Positions 1 through 10,013 are shown, counted from the stretch's first letter. The stretch: DNA of 64,000 nt from Streptomyces sp. NBC_00376 (GCF_036077095.1 NZ_CP107960.1:6138001-6202000), one strand, 5' to 3'. Notes: generated by a model from the letters alone, not told the origin. Made by a program: numbers and translations.

Positions 1-1200
1 GACGGCCCCGATGATCAGCGCGGGCAGCGAGGAGTAGGCGAGCCCGATGCCGGCGCCGAGCATCACCGCGATCACCACCGTCTGCCAGGCGGCGCTCATC
101 AGCCCGAGCCCGGCCCCGTAACCGATCGCGATGACCAGCATGCCGAGCATCAGCGAGACCTTGGGGCCCCGGCGGGCGGACAGCCGGGCGTACAGCGGGG
201 CGACGAGCATCATCGTCAGGCCGAGCGGCGCCACGCACAGCCCCGCGACCACCATCGACTGCCCGAGGCCGTACCCCGTCGACGCCGGCAGCTGGAGCAG
301 CTGCGGCAGGACCAGTGAGACGGCGTAGAAGGCGACCCCGACCATGATCGAGGCGAGGTTGGTGAGCAGCACCTCGCGCCGGGCCGTGGTCCGCAGATCG
401 ACCAGCGGGGCCGGGCTGCGCAGCTCGAACAGGCCCCACAGGACGAGGATCGCCAGCGAGGCGCCGATCAGCCCGAGGGTGCTGCCCGAGGTCCAGCCCC
501 AGTCGCTGCCCTTGGTGATGGGCAGCAACAGGCAGACCAGGCCGAGCGACAGCCCCAGCGCGCCGACGAGGTCGAACCGGCCGGGCGCGCGCAGCGTGGG
601 CTCCGGCACGACCAGGACGGTGAGCGCCATCGACAGCACACCGAGACCGGCCGCGCCGAGGAACAGGGTGTGCCAGTCGGAGTGCTGGGCGACCAGCGCG
701 GCGGCGGGCAGCGCCAGGCCGCCGCCGACCCCGATCGAGGAGCTCATCAGCGCCATCGCCGAGCCGAGCCGCTCGGGCGGCAGCTCGTCGCGCATGATGC
801 CGATGCCCAGCGGGATGGCGCCCATGGCGAAGCCCTGGAGCGCGCGTCCCACGATCATGATCACGAGGTCGTCGGTGGAGGCGCATATCAATGAGCCGGC
901 CACCATCACGGCGAGGCTGGCGAGCAGCATCCTCCGCTTGCCGTAGAGGTCACCGAGCCGCCCCATGATCGGGGTGGAGACGGCCCCCGCGAGCAGCGTC
1001 GCGGTCATCACCCAGGTGGCGTTCGACGGGTCGGTGTGGAGAAGGGCGGGCAGGTCCTTGATGACGGGGACGAGCAGGGTCTGCATCACCGCGACGGTGA
1101 TGCCCGCGAAGGCGAGCACGGGGACGACCCCGCCACCCGCCCTGCGCGGCCTCGGATCGGGGAGTTCCCCGGTGTGCTGTCCGTTCGTCGTCTGTGGCAT
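1..1200 (-). CDS. MFS efflux transporter, DHA2 type (3' end outside window)
   Basis: Major facilitator drug:H+ antiporter acting in the cytoplasmic membrane. The first 400 codons are visible and the gene runs off the left edge. Seen: ATG at 1200, a short basic N-terminus, successive hydrophobic segments, and the family motif A (GRLGDLYGKRR) at about residues 80-90 after the second membrane segment. DHA2 proteins normally have 14 segments and about 450-520 residues, so roughly the last fifth is missing. It is divergent from the acyl-CoA dehydrogenase gene with about 260 bp between the starts; that gap carries a KstR-like operator closer to the other gene. The substrate cannot be inferred. Confidence 0.9.
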   Translation of the reverse strand, partial: MPQTTNGQHTGELPDPRPRRAGGGVVPVLAFAGITVAVMQTLLVPVIKDLPALLHTDPSNATWVMTATLLAGAVSTPIMGRLGDLYGKRRMLLASLAVMVAGSLICASTDDLVIMIVGRALQGFAMGAIPLGIGIMRDELPPERLGSAMALMSSSIGVGGGLALPAAALVAQHSDWHTLFLGAAGLGVLSMALTVLVVPEPTLRAPGRFDLVGALGLSLGLVCLLLPITKGSDWGWTSGSTLGLIGASLAILVLWGLFELRSPAPLVDLRTTARREVLLTNLASIMVGVAFYAVSLVLPQLLQLPASTGYGLGQSMVVAGLCVAPLGLTMMLVAPLYARLSARRGPKVSLMLGMLVIAIGYGAGLGLMSAAWQTVVIAVMLGAGIGLAYSSLPALIIGAV

Positions 1201-1404
1201 ACGTGCGCCTCCGGGCGGCGTGATCGAGGTTCTGGGCAGGCATGCGGGCGGCGCGGGCGGGCAGCGCCCGACCGCCAAGTGTGTGCAGCGTGAAACCTTC
1301 CCGGTGTCGGCGGTATTCCGGTGAACGCGGTGCGAACGGGGGCACTACGGCGCACTCGGCCGGAGCGCGCGGAGATCCCTCCGTCATCTGACCTTCCGTC
1401 AGAA

Positions 1405-1418
1405 TGGAACGTGTTCTA
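1405..1418. promoter_or_regulatory. KstR-like operator
   Basis: TGGAACGTGTTCTA fits the KstR consensus TnnAACnnGTTnnA exactly. KstR is the TetR-family repressor of sterol catabolism in mycobacteria and rhodococci. The site lies 42-55 bp upstream of the acyl-CoA dehydrogenase start. A second, fully palindromic copy lies at 10173-10186, before the MaoC gene. No KstR-like gene is in the window, so the regulator is inferred. Confidence 0.65.
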
Positions 1419-1459
1419 CTCTTGCGCCGTTCCAGTGGCTGCGACCGGCGAGGATCCGC

Positions 1460-3640
1460 ATGGGCATCGGAATCACCGAAGAACACAGGGAGTTGGCGCA
1501 GTCCGTACGGGGCTGGCTGGCGCGCGCCGTACCTCCGAAGGAGATCCGCGCACTCCTCGACGCGGACCCGCCCGGTACCTCCGGCGTGCGCCCCGGGTAC
1601 TGGGACGGGCTCGCCGGACAGGGCCTGCTCGCCATCCATCTGCCCGAGGAGCACGGGGGCGGGGGCGGCCGGCTCCTCGATCTGGCCGTGGTCCTCGAAG
1701 AGGCCGGCCGGGCCGCGCTCCCCGGCCCGTACCTGTCGAGCGCCCTGGCCTCCGCCGTACTGCACACGGCGGGCCCGCCCGGCCTCGTGCGCGACCTCGC
1801 GTCCGGTACGCGCATCGGCGCCGTCGCCCTCGGACCCGGCACCCTCACCGCCGTCGAGCGCGAGGACGGCCATCTGCTCGACGGCACGGCGCCGCCCATC
1901 CTCTCCGGAGCCGAGGCCGACCTGCTGCTCCTGCCCGCCGAATCGGCCACCGGCACCCTCTGGTTCGCCGTCGACTCCGCCACCGCCGGGCTGACCGCGC
2001 GCCCGCACCGGGGCGCCGACCCGACCCGGCCCACCGCCGAGGTCCACGCCGAAGGCGTACTCGTCCCGGCCGGCCGCCTCGTACGGACCAGCACCACCCG
2101 CGTCCGCGACCTGGCCGCCGTCCTCCTCGCCGCCGAAGCCTGCGGAACCGCGGCCAGGGCACTGCACACCGCCGCCGAACACGCCAAGGTGCGCGAACAG
2201 TTCGGCCGCCCCATCGGACAGTTCCAGGGCGTCAAGCACCTCTGCGCCGACATGCTCGTACGCGTCGAGCGGGCCCGTGCGCTGGCGTGGGACGCGGCCC
2301 GCGCCGCCGACGAGGAGACGGACCCGGACGTACGGTCCATGGTCGCCGCCCTCGCCGCCTCGGACGCCCTCGACGCCGCGTACGGCTGCGCCAAGGACTG
2401 CATCCAGATCCTCGGTGGCATCGGCTTCACCTGGGAGCACGACGCCCATCTGTATCTGCGCCGGGCCCTGGTGGCCCGCCAGTTGCTGGGGACCGGCGAC
2501 AGCCACCGGCTGCGGGCCGTCCGGCTGGCCGAGGGCGGCGCGCGCCGCTCGCTCGCCCTCGAACTGCCCGCCGACGCCGCCGCCCACCGGGCCGCCGCGC
2601 GCGAGGCCGTCGCCGCCGCCCGCGGCCTCGACCCGAAGGCGGTCCGCCGCACCCTCGCACCGACCGGCTACGCCGCCCCGTACCTCCCCGCCCCCTACGG
2701 CCTGGGCGCAGGCCCCGTACAACAACTCGCCATCCAGCAGGAGTTGAAGGAACAAGGGGTGAAGCTGAGCGACCTCGGGATCGCCACCTGGGTGGTGCCC
2801 TCGCTCCTCGCCCACGGGACGGCCGAGCAGCAGGAGCGCTACCTGCTGCCCACCCTGCGCGGCGAACTCCTTTGGTGCCAGCTGTTCTCGGAGCCCGACG
2901 CGGGATCCGACCTCGCCTCGCTGCGCACGAAGGCGGAACGGACCGACGAGGGCTGGCGGATCAACGGCCAGAAGGTGTGGACGAGCGCTGCCCAGTGGGC
3001 CGACCACGGGATCCTGCTCGCCAGGACCGACCCGGACGCCCCCAAGCACCAGGGGATCGGCTACTTCCTCGTCGACATGAAGAACACCCCGGGCATCGGG
3101 ATCCGGCCGCTGAAGGAGATCACCGGCGACGCCCTCTTCAACGAGGTGTACTTCGACGACGTCCTGCTGCCCGCCGACGCCGTCGTGGGCGAGCCCACCG
3201 GCGGCTGGAAGGTCGCCCGCAACACCCTGGGCAACGAACGCGTCCACATGGCCGACCAGATGACCTTCGACACCGGCCTGGAGGCGCTGATCGCCCGCTC
3301 CGGCGAACTCGACGGCGCCTGCCGGGCCCGCATCGGAGCACTCGCCGCCGAGGCACACGCACTGGGCTGCATCGGGCTGCGCACCACGATGCGGCAGGTC
3401 TCCGGGCTCGAACCCGGCGCGGGTGCCTCCGTCCGCAAGCTCGTCCAGACCACCCACCAGCAGAAGGTCGCCGAACTCGCCCTCGAACTGCTCGGCCCGG
3501 CGGGCGCGGCCGGCGAGGGGCCGGGGGAGCGGGCCCTGCACGGCTTCCTGATGTCCCGCTGCCTGACCATCGCGGGCGGCACCACCCAGGTTCAGCTCAA
3601 TGTCGTCGCCGAGCGCATTCTCGGCCTCCCGCGCGATTGA
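1460..3640 (+). CDS. Fused two-domain acyl-CoA dehydrogenase (FadE34-like)
   Basis: FAD-dependent alpha,beta-dehydrogenation of an acyl-CoA. The 726 residues hold two acyl-CoA dehydrogenase units. The N-terminal half (about 1-350) includes a glycine-rich [13 protein letters not shown] segment. The C-terminal half (about 370-726) carries the FAD/substrate motif around [14 protein letters not shown] (about residue 472) and ends with the typical TIAGGTTQ...ILGLPRD tail. Single ACADs are about 390 residues. Sterol-specific ACADs are alpha2beta2 enzymes, and mycobacterial FadE34 is a comparable fusion of about 710 residues. A KstR-like site upstream and a thiolase gene 11 bp downstream support a sterol or related side-chain substrate; the exact substrate is inference. 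Confidence 0.88.
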   Translation: MGIGITEEHRELAQSVRGWLARAVPPKEIRALLDADPPGTSGVRPGYWDGLAGQGLLAIHLPEEHGGGGGRLLDLAVVLEEAGRAALPGPYLSSALASAVLHTAGPPGLVRDLASGTRIGAVALGPGTLTAVEREDGHLLDGTAPPILSGAEADLLLLPAESATGTLWFAVDSATAGLTARPHRGADPTRPTAEVHAEGVLVPAGRLVRTSTTRVRDLAAVLLAAEACGTAARALHTAAEHAKVREQFGRPIGQFQGVKHLCADMLVRVERARALAWDAARAADEETDPDVRSMVAALAASDALDAAYGCAKDCIQILGGIGFTWEHDAHLYLRRALVARQLLGTGDSHRLRAVRLAEGGARRSLALELPADAAAHRAAAREAVAAARGLDPKAVRRTLAPTGYAAPYLPAPYGLGAGPVQQLAIQQELKEQGVKLSDLGIATWVVPSLLAHGTAEQQERYLLPTLRGELLWCQLFSEPDAGSDLASLRTKAERTDEGWRINGQKVWTSAAQWADHGILLARTDPDAPKHQGIGYFLVDMKNTPGIGIRPLKEITGDALFNEVYFDDVLLPADAVVGEPTGGWKVARNTLGNERVHMADQMTFDTGLEALIARSGELDGACRARIGALAAEAHALGCIGLRTTMRQVSGLEPGAGASVRKLVQTTHQQKVAELALELLGPAGAAGEGPGERALHGFLMSRCLTIAGGTTQVQLNVVAERILGLPRD

Positions 3641-3651
3641 AGGGACTTTCC

Positions 3652-4875
3652 ATGAAGCCCATGAAGCCCATGAAGCTCATGAAGGCGTACGTCGTCGGCG
3701 TCGGAATGACGAAGTTCGAGAAGCCCGAGACCCGCGACTGGCAGTACTGGGACATGGCGAAGGAGGCCGGGACGGCGGCGCTCGACGACGCCGGGGTCAC
3801 GTACGAGCAGATCCAGCAGGCCGTCGTCGGCTACTGCTTCCAGCCCTCCACCGCCGGTCAGCGCGCGGTGTACGGACTCGGCCTGACCGGGATCCCCGTC
3901 TACAACGTCAACAACAACTGCGCCACCGGCTCCACCGCCCTGATGATGGCCCGGCAGTTCGTCGAGGGCGGCGGCAGCGACTGCGTCCTCGCGCTCGGCT
4001 TCGAGAAGATGACGCGCGGCGCGCTCGGCGGTGGTGGCGCGGACGGCGGTGCCGCCGACTTCAAGACGTCACCCGTCGCCCGGCACTACGGGATCATGGC
4101 CGCCGCCCACGGCTTCGAGATGAGCCCGCCCACCGCCCAGATATTCGGCAACGCGGCCCGCGAGCACATGGAGCGGTACGGGACGACCGAGGCGCAGCTC
4201 GCCGCGGTCGGCGCCAAGAACCACCGGCACTCGGTGAACAACCCGTACGCCCAGTTCCAGGACCCGTACACGGTCGAGGAGATACTCGCCGCGAAGACCG
4301 TCCACCGCCCGCTGACCAAGCTCCAGTGCTCACCCACCTCGGACGGCGCGGCCGCCGCCGTGGTCGTGTCGGAACGCTTCGTCGAGACCCACGGCCTGGG
4401 CGACAGGGCGGTCGAGATCGTCGCCCAGGCCATGACCACCGACACCACCGACTCCTTCGCCTCGGGGACCTGCATCGACGCCGTGGGCCGGCCGATGTCG
4501 CAGGCCGCCGCCCGGCAGGTCTACGAGGCGTCCGGGCTCTCGGCCGCCGACCTGGACGTCATCGAACTGCACGACTGCTTCTCCATCAACGAACTCCTCA
4601 CCTACGAGGCGCTCGGGCTGTGCGGCGAGGGCGAGTCCGGGAAGCTCGTCGAGTCGGGCGCCACCACATACGGCGGGCGCTGGGTGGTCAACCCGTCCGG
4701 CGGGCTGATCTCCAAGGGACACCCGCTCGGCGCCACCGGCATCGCCCAGACCGCCGAACTGACCTGGCAGCTCAGGGGCGAGGCGGGAAACAGGCAGGTG
4801 AAGGATGCCCGGGTCGGCCTCGCCCACAACATCGGGCTCGGCGGAGCGGCGGTGGTGACGCTGCTGCGGCGGTAG
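3652..4875 (+). CDS. SCP-x type thiolase / lipid-transfer protein
   Basis: Thiolase-superfamily enzyme of 407 residues, likely the carbon-carbon cleaving step of beta-oxidation or an Ltp-type aldol cleavage. Seen: a probable nucleophile Cys90 in NNNCATGS, the HDCFS motif at about 307-311 and GHPLGATG at about 356-363, all typical of the SCP-x thiolase family annotated as lipid-transfer proteins. The AAGGGA ribosome site overlaps the end of the preceding gene, so the two are probably co-transcribed. The N-terminus is a triplicated MKP/MKP/MKL followed by MKA, leaving four possible ATG starts (3652, 3661, 3670, 3679). Homology begins at about the fourth. Confidence 0.88.
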   Translation: MKPMKPMKLMKAYVVGVGMTKFEKPETRDWQYWDMAKEAGTAALDDAGVTYEQIQQAVVGYCFQPSTAGQRAVYGLGLTGIPVYNVNNNCATGSTALMMARQFVEGGGSDCVLALGFEKMTRGALGGGGADGGAADFKTSPVARHYGIMAAAHGFEMSPPTAQIFGNAAREHMERYGTTEAQLAAVGAKNHRHSVNNPYAQFQDPYTVEEILAAKTVHRPLTKLQCSPTSDGAAAAVVVSERFVETHGLGDRAVEIVAQAMTTDTTDSFASGTCIDAVGRPMSQAAARQVYEASGLSAADLDVIELHDCFSINELLTYEALGLCGEGESGKLVESGATTYGGRWVVNPSGGLISKGHPLGATGIAQTAELTWQLRGEAGNRQVKDARVGLAHNIGLGGAAVVTLLRR

Positions 4876-4915
4876 GCCCGAATACCGATGTACGGGGCGA
4901 TGCGCGGGTGCGAGT

Positions 4916-6346
4916 ATGACGGACATGGTTGACGTCACCACGCCCGCGCCGCCGCGAGAGCGGACCAGCACCCGCACCTGGGCGGCGGTGCTCGCCGCCT
5001 GCATCGGCCAGTTCCTCGTCGTGCTCGACGTGTCCGTCGTCAACGTCGCCCTGCCGTCCATGCGTTCCGACCTCCAGATGAGCTCCGCCGGACTCCAGTG
5101 GGTGCTCAACGCCTACTCGATCGCGTTCGCCGGATTCATGCTCCTCGGCGGACGCGCCGCGGACATATACGGCCGCAAGCGGATGTTCCTCATAGGGCTC
5201 GGCCTGTTCACCGCCGCCTCCCTGGCCGGCGGGCTCGCCCAGGAGGGCTGGCAGCTGCTCGCCGCCCGCGCCGCGCAGGGGCTCGGCGCCGCCGTGCTCG
5301 CCCCCGCCACCCTGACCCTGCTCACCACCGCCGTCCCCGAGGGCCCGGCCAGGACGAAGGCGATCGGCACCTGGATGGCCGTCGGTGCGGGCGGCGGCGC
5401 GGCCGGCGGGCTGATCGGCGGGGTGCTGACCGATCTGCTCTCCTGGCGCTGGGTGCTGCTGGTCAACGTACCCATCGGGGTGCTGGTTCTGGCCGGCGCC
5501 GCCGTCCGGCTCGTGGAGGGCCGGGCCGGGGACCGGCGGCGGATCGACCTCCTGGGCGCGGTACTGGTCACGGTGGGCCTCGCCTGCGTCGCGTACGGCA
5601 TCGTGCAGACCGAGGAGTCGGGGTGGGCCGCGACGGCGACCCTGGCACCGCTGCTCGGCGGGGTGGCCCTGCTGGGCGTCTTCGTGGCGGTGGAGGCCCG
5701 GACGGCGGAGCCGCTGATGCCGCTGCGGGTGCTCGGGGCGCGGGCGGTGACATCGGCCAACGCGGCGATGTTCGTGATCGGTTCGGCGACCTTCTCGATG
5801 TGGTACTTCATGACCGTGTACGCCCAGGCCGTGCTGGACTACAGCCCGCTGGAGGCCGGACTCGCCCTGATGCCCACGTCATTGGCGATCGTTCTCGGCT
5901 CGAAGTGCGCGCCCAGGGTGATGGCCGTGACCGGCACGAAGAACCTGGCGCTCATCGGTACGGCGGTCGCCGCGGCCGGTTTCGGCTGGCAGTCCACGAT
6001 GGGCGCCGACGGTTCGTACCTCACCTCGGTCTGCCTGCCAGGGATCCTGATGATGGCCGGTGCGGGCCTGGCGTCCACGCCGCTCGCCTCGCTGGCCATC
6101 ACCGGCGCGGCCCCCGGCGAGGCCGGTCTGGTCTCCGGGCTCGTCAACACCTCCCGCACGATGGGCGGTGCGCTCGGTCTCGCCGTGCTCTCCACCGTCG
6201 CGGCGGCCCGCACCGCGGGCGGCACCGGACCGGAGGAGCTCACGGCCGGGTACGCGCTCGCCTTCCGGACGGCCGGCACGGTGCTGCTGGGCGGGCTGCT
6301 GCTGATGGTGCTCTGGCTGCCGCGCGCCCGGTCTGCCAGGCGCTGA
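4916..6346 (+). CDS. MFS drug efflux transporter, DHA2/EmrB family
   Basis: Proton-coupled exporter of the 14-segment DHA2 family, 476 residues, in the cytoplasmic membrane. Seen: the LDVSVVNVALP segment in the first membrane helix, motif A GGRAADIYGRKRM in the loop after the second helix, alternating hydrophobic segments, and a basic C-terminus. It lies 40 bp after the thiolase on the same strand and may share its transcript. The ATG at 4916 has only a weak ribosome site, and the ATG at 4925 is an alternative. The substrate is unknown; export of a sterol-derived or toxic compound is possible but unsupported beyond position. Confidence 0.9.
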   Translation: MTDMVDVTTPAPPRERTSTRTWAAVLAACIGQFLVVLDVSVVNVALPSMRSDLQMSSAGLQWVLNAYSIAFAGFMLLGGRAADIYGRKRMFLIGLGLFTAASLAGGLAQEGWQLLAARAAQGLGAAVLAPATLTLLTTAVPEGPARTKAIGTWMAVGAGGGAAGGLIGGVLTDLLSWRWVLLVNVPIGVLVLAGAAVRLVEGRAGDRRRIDLLGAVLVTVGLACVAYGIVQTEESGWAATATLAPLLGGVALLGVFVAVEARTAEPLMPLRVLGARAVTSANAAMFVIGSATFSMWYFMTVYAQAVLDYSPLEAGLALMPTSLAIVLGSKCAPRVMAVTGTKNLALIGTAVAAAGFGWQSTMGADGSYLTSVCLPGILMMAGAGLASTPLASLAITGAAPGEAGLVSGLVNTSRTMGGALGLAVLSTVAAARTAGGTGPEELTAGYALAFRTAGTVLLGGLLLMVLWLPRARSARR

Positions 6347-6386
6347 GGCGAGAGGCCCGCCCGCGCCCGGTCGGCCCGGCGCTGAG
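6323..6386 (+). repeat. Imperfect duplication of a gene 3' end
   Basis: The last 22 bases of the MFS gene plus three more (6323-6347, containing the TGA stop) reappear at 6362-6386 with 23 of 25 bases identical, including the CGCTGAG. The copy lies in the gap between convergent genes. Similar stop-codon-containing tail duplications occur near 19172, 29599 and 45228. Confidence 0.7.
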
Positions 6387-6403
6387 ACGCGGGGCCGCAG
6401 GCC

Positions 6404-7036
6404 CTACAGCCACCCCTGCTGTCGCGCCGCCCGCACCGCCTCCATCCGGTTGCGGGTCCCCGTCTTGCCGATCGCCGCGGACAGGTAGTTCCGCACCGTC
6501 GACTCGGACAGATGCAGCCTTGCCGCGATGTCGGCGACCGTCGCCCCGTCCACCGAGGCGTTCAGCGCGTCCCGTTCCCGCGCGGTCAGCGGGCTCGGGC
6601 CGGCACTGAGTGCGGCGGCGGCCAGCGCCGGGTCGATCACCGTCTCCCCGCCCAGCACCCGGCGGATCGCGGCGGCGAGCTCCTCGACCGGACCGTCCTT
6701 GACCAGGAACCCCGCCGCCCCGGCCTCCATCGCCCGGCGCAGATAGCCGGGGCGGCCGAACGTGGTGAGGATCAGCACCCGGCAGTCCGGTACCTCCTCG
6801 CGCAGATCGGCGGCGGCGTCCAGCCCGCTGCGGCCCGGCAGTTCGATGTCGAGCAGCGCCACATCGGGGCGGGACAGCAGCGCGGCGTCCACGATCTCGT
6901 CCCCGGCGGCCACCTGCGCCACGACCTCGATGTCGGGCTCCAGACCGAGCAGCAGCGCGAGCGCGCCCCGCATCATTCCCTGGTCCTCGGCGAGCAGCAC
7001 ACGTACGGACTTGGCCGGACGGTGGTCCTGCGGCAT
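6404..7036 (-). CDS. LuxR-family (NarL/DesR-like) response regulator
   Basis: Transcription factor of 210 residues, output of the sensor kinase encoded just upstream. Seen: receiver domain with acidic E17-D18, phospho-acceptor Asp63 in LLDIELPG, the Thr91-Thr92 region and Lys113 in FLVKDG. A LuxR helix-turn-helix follows at about 150-210 (LTARERD ... HLSESTVRNYL). Start: the ATG at 7036 is preceded by GGGACGG at 8 bases spacing. A GTG at 7045 would overlap the kinase stop as GTGA and is the alternative. Last gene of a four-gene operon with ABC ATPase, permease and kinase; it likely controls that exporter. Confidence 0.93.
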   Translation of the reverse strand: MPQDHRPAKSVRVLLAEDQGMMRGALALLLGLEPDIEVVAQVAAGDEIVDAALLSRPDVALLDIELPGRSGLDAAADLREEVPDCRVLILTTFGRPGYLRRAMEAGAAGFLVKDGPVEELAAAIRRVLGGETVIDPALAAAALSAGPSPLTARERDALNASVDGATVADIAARLHLSESTVRNYLSAAIGKTGTRNRMEAVRAARQQGWL

Positions 7037-7041
7037 CTCGT

Positions 7042-8283
7042 TCACCGTCCCAGCGTATGGCTCGTGGCGGTATCGGGAGTGCCGGCCGCGTCCGCCGGGC
7101 CCGCCTCGTCCACCGGGAGCTGTGCCGTGACCACGAAGCCGCGCTCCGGCCCCGGGCTCGCGCGCAGGCTGCCGCCCGCCGCGGCGAGGCGTTCGGTGAG
7201 CCCGGTCAGTCCGGTGCCGCCGATGCCGGGCGTGGCCGGGGCGTCCGGGTCGGGGCCGCGGCCGTCGTCGGTGACCGTCAGCCGGACCCGTTCGGCCGTG
7301 CCCTCGACCACGAACGAGCAGGTGGTCGCGCGGGAGTGGCGTACGACGTTGGTGACGGCCTCCCGTACCACCCACCCCAGCAGCGCCTCCGTCTGCGGGG
7401 CGAGCGGCGGTCCCGAGCGGCGGAGCACCGGTTCGATCCCGGCGGCGGTCAGCGCGGAGCGGGCCCGGTCCAGTTCGGTGGCCAGGCTGCCCTCCCGGTA
7501 GCCGGTGACGGCCTCCCGGATCTCGGTGAGGGCCTGCCGGCCGACGGACTCGATGTCGGCGACCTGGGTGAGCGCCGCGTCCATGTCGCGCGGCGCGAGC
7601 CGGCGGGCGGCCTCCGACTTGACCACGATCACGGAGAGCGTGTGACCCAGCAGATCGTGCAGATCGCGGGAGAAGCGCAGCCGCTCCTTCTCGACGGCGG
7701 TACGGGCCAGTTCCTGCCGGGTGGCGCGCAGTTCCATCACCGTCTCCGCGAGGGTGAGGAGCGCGGCCGTCACCGCACCCGAGATGAAGGTGCCGTAACC
7801 GATCGTCCACGGGTCCGAGCCGCCGTTGCCGCGCCACACCGCCACGAAGGTGGCGACCGCGGCGAGCGTGAGCATGCAGACCGCCAGTTGCCGGTTGCGC
7901 AGGACGGAGCCGCAGGCCAGCGAGAGCAGCGGGAAGAACAGCAGCCAGCTCCCGCCGTAGCCGATCGCCAGCGCGAGGGTGATGGCGGCCATCGCGGCGA
8001 GCAGCCAGTACGACACCGGGCTCTCGCGCTTCCTCCTGTCGAAGGAGCGGAACACCACCGAGATGTAGAGGGAGTTGAAGGCGAGCAGCCCGAGACCGCC
8101 GAGCCAGGGGTTGGCCGCCTCGCCCTGGAAGAGATTGGAGAAGGAGCCCATCCCCATCAGCAGCCAGGGCAGCAGGGCGTACGGGCCGGGCGGGCCGGGG
8201 CGCCGCTCCTCGCCCCTCCTGCGCCGGCGCCACCACGGGCCCGGCCGCCCCTCCGCACACGCATCCGCCCGGTTCCTGGCCAT
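7042..8283 (-). CDS. Sensor histidine kinase (DesK/HPK7 type)
   Basis: Membrane histidine kinase, 413 residues from the chosen ATG. Seen: several N-terminal membrane segments, a dimerisation/phosphoacceptor helix with His209 in RDLHDLLGHTL (HisKA_3 type), and a HATPase domain with the N-box EAVTNVVRHS and G-box DDGRGPD. Start: the ATG at 8283 sits behind AGGAGGGG, much better than the in-frame GTG at 8307, which directly follows the permease stop. It pairs with the LuxR-type regulator downstream. Kinases of this kind linked to ABC-2 exporters often answer membrane-active compounds; that is family knowledge, not shown here. Confidence 0.92.
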   Translation of the reverse strand: MARNRADACAEGRPGPWWRRRRRGEERRPGPPGPYALLPWLLMGMGSFSNLFQGEAANPWLGGLGLLAFNSLYISVVFRSFDRRKRESPVSYWLLAAMAAITLALAIGYGGSWLLFFPLLSLACGSVLRNRQLAVCMLTLAAVATFVAVWRGNGGSDPWTIGYGTFISGAVTAALLTLAETVMELRATRQELARTAVEKERLRFSRDLHDLLGHTLSVIVVKSEAARRLAPRDMDAALTQVADIESVGRQALTEIREAVTGYREGSLATELDRARSALTAAGIEPVLRRSGPPLAPQTEALLGWVVREAVTNVVRHSRATTCSFVVEGTAERVRLTVTDDGRGPDPDAPATPGIGGTGLTGLTERLAAAGGSLRASPGPERGFVVTAQLPVDEAGPADAAGTPDTATSHTLGR

Positions 8284-8307
8284 GTCCCCTCCTGTCACAC
8301 GGTCCAC

Positions 8308-9030
8308 TCACACGGTCCTTGCGGACCGACGGTACGAGACCACGGCGTACGTGCCGAACAGCAGGAGCCAGGCGCTGAGCACCGCGACCGTGCCGACGCC
8401 GGGCGCGTGGCCCTCGGTGGTCGCCCAGCCCAGGTCGGCGAAGCGGTTGGCCGGGGTGAACCTGCCGATGGAACGCAGCCATCCGGGCAGCAGCTCCAGC
8501 GGGAACCACAGCCCGCCGACGACCCCGAAGCCCATCAGGCAGGCCACGTTGACCACCCCGGTGCCCTGCGGGGTGAGCCGGTAGCCGTTGCCGAGGCCGA
8601 GCATGGTGAACGGCAGCGCGCCGATCCACAGCAGCACCGCCAGCGCGATCCACTGCCAGGCGTCCAGCCGTACCCCGTTGACCAGCCCGCCGGCCAGCAG
8701 CACCGTGAAGATCGTCGGCAGGACCGTCACCGAACCGCTGATCGCGCGGCCCACGACCGCCTGCGAGGGCGAGAGCGGAGTGACCCGCAACTGCTCCAGC
8801 CAGCCCAGGGTCTTGTCGGAGGCGACCCCTGTACCGATCGACATGGCGGAGCCCAGCGCCCCGTACGCGGCCATGCCGACCATCGAGGCGGTCCTCCAGC
8901 CGTCGACGTCGGTGCCGCCGCCGATGTTGGTGAAGAGCAGGTACATCATCACCGGCATGCCGGTCCCGAAGATCAGGAAGGAACTGTCACGCAGGGTCCG
9001 GCGGATTTCGAGCACGATGTAGCGGTACAT
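8308..9030 (-). CDS. ABC-2 type exporter permease
   Basis: Membrane subunit (240 residues) of an ABC-2 exporter with about six hydrophobic segments. The N-terminal pattern YIVLEIRRTLRDSSFLIF and the later LRVTPLSPSQAVVGR loop are typical of DrrB/NatB-like permeases. Its ATG overlaps the last base of the ATPase stop (TGATG at 9028-9032), which indicates translational coupling; GAGAGGGAGAA lies upstream as ribosome site. It forms an exporter with the ATPase encoded before it. The cargo (antibiotic, lipid or peptide) cannot be read from sequence. Confidence 0.92.
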   Translation of the reverse strand: MYRYIVLEIRRTLRDSSFLIFGTGMPVMMYLLFTNIGGGTDVDGWRTASMVGMAAYGALGSAMSIGTGVASDKTLGWLEQLRVTPLSPSQAVVGRAISGSVTVLPTIFTVLLAGGLVNGVRLDAWQWIALAVLLWIGALPFTMLGLGNGYRLTPQGTGVVNVACLMGFGVVGGLWFPLELLPGWLRSIGRFTPANRFADLGWATTEGHAPGVGTVAVLSAWLLLFGTYAVVSYRRSARTV

Positions 9031-9971
9031 CAGACGTTCTCCCTCTCGGAAGCGGTCGTGGCGGCTGGTGCGGTGAGGGAGAGGAACGCGTCCTCCAGCG
9101 TGGCCCGGGAGACCTGGAGGCCGCGGATCGCGTCCAGGCGGGCCAGCTCCCGGACGGTGTCGTCCGAGTCGTCGGTGTGCAGCAGCGCCCGGTCCCCGGA
9201 CACCTCGACGGTGACCACGCCGGGCAGCAGCTCCAGGCCCCCGGTCGGGCGGCCCGCCAGGTCGAAGGAGACGAGGCCGCGGCCGGCCGAGCCCCGGAGC
9301 GTGTCGCCGGTGCCGTCCGCGACGATCCGGCCCCGGTCGATCACGACGATCCGGTCGGCGTTCTCGTCGGCCTCCTCCAGGTAGTGGGTGGAGAACAGGA
9401 CGGTGTTGCCGCGCCGGGCGTAGGCCCGCATCGAGTCCCAGAACGTGCGGCGCGCCTCCACGTCCAGGGCGGCGGTCGGCTCGTCCAGGACGATCAGTTC
9501 CGGATTGCCGGCCAGCGCGACGGCGAAGCGGACGCGCTGGGTCTGGCCGCCGGAGAGCTTGTCGATGCGCCGGTTCGCGTATTCGCTCAGCCCCGCCAGC
9601 GCGAGCGCCTCGGAGACCGGCATCGGCTCCGGGTAGGTCGAGGCGACGAAGTCGACCAGCTCGCGGACGGTGACCCGCTGGATGGGCCGCCCGTCCTGGA
9701 GCATGGCACCGACCAGACCGTCCCGCACCGCGTGTTCGGCACTCCGGCCCAGCACCCGCACGGTGCCGGAGTCCGGCTGGTCGAGGCCGAGCAGCAGCCG
9801 GATGGTGCTGGACTTGCCCGCGCCGTTGCGGCCGAGCAGGGCGACGGTCTCGCCGCGGCCGATGGACAGATCGATCCCGTCCACGGCCCGTACGCGGCGC
9901 TCCGCCCGGCCGAAGGTCTTGACCACCCCGGTGAGGTCCACCGCGGCTCCGTTCCCCGTTGTCTGCGTCAT
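9030..9971 (-). CDS. ABC exporter ATP-binding protein (DrrA-like)
   Basis: ATPase of 313 residues driving the ABC-2 exporter. Seen: Walker A GRNGAGKSS (about 47-55), signature LSGGQTQRV, Walker B LIVLDEPTA, and a switch histidine in STHYLEEAD. An extended C-terminal domain follows, as in DrrA/CcmA proteins. Start: the ATG at 9971 (MTQTTGNG) fits the family. Upstream ATG/GTG codons only extend through non-conserved sequence, and no strong ribosome site precedes it. First gene of the ATPase-permease-kinase-regulator operon. Two perfect palindromes upstream (10014-10025 and 10031-10046) are candidate regulator sites. Confidence 0.92.
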   Translation of the reverse strand: MTQTTGNGAAVDLTGVVKTFGRAERRVRAVDGIDLSIGRGETVALLGRNGAGKSSTIRLLLGLDQPDSGTVRVLGRSAEHAVRDGLVGAMLQDGRPIQRVTVRELVDFVASTYPEPMPVSEALALAGLSEYANRRIDKLSGGQTQRVRFAVALAGNPELIVLDEPTAALDVEARRTFWDSMRAYARRGNTVLFSTHYLEEADENADRIVVIDRGRIVADGTGDTLRGSAGRGLVSFDLAGRPTGGLELLPGVVTVEVSGDRALLHTDDSDDTVRELARLDAIRGLQVSRATLEDAFLSLTAPAATTASERENV

Positions 9972-10013
9972 GGACACGACGTTACGGAGACCGCCACGGA
10001 CCCCGGCAGATGT

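Noticed and set aside
1201..1404. Small gene in the gap upstream of the acyl-CoA dehydrogenase
   Set aside because: No frame with ribosome site and plausible composition; only the divergent promoters and the KstR-like site are supported.
950..3541. Very long open frame antisense to the acyl-CoA dehydrogenase gene
   Set aside because: The sense frame has clear family motifs throughout. The antisense product is low-complexity Gly/Arg/Ala, a side effect of GC-rich third positions.
6404..8653. Single 749-residue frame through the regulator and kinase genes
   Set aside because: Only its last 210 residues (the response regulator) are real; the rest is the wrong frame of the kinase and permease genes, which have their own good starts.
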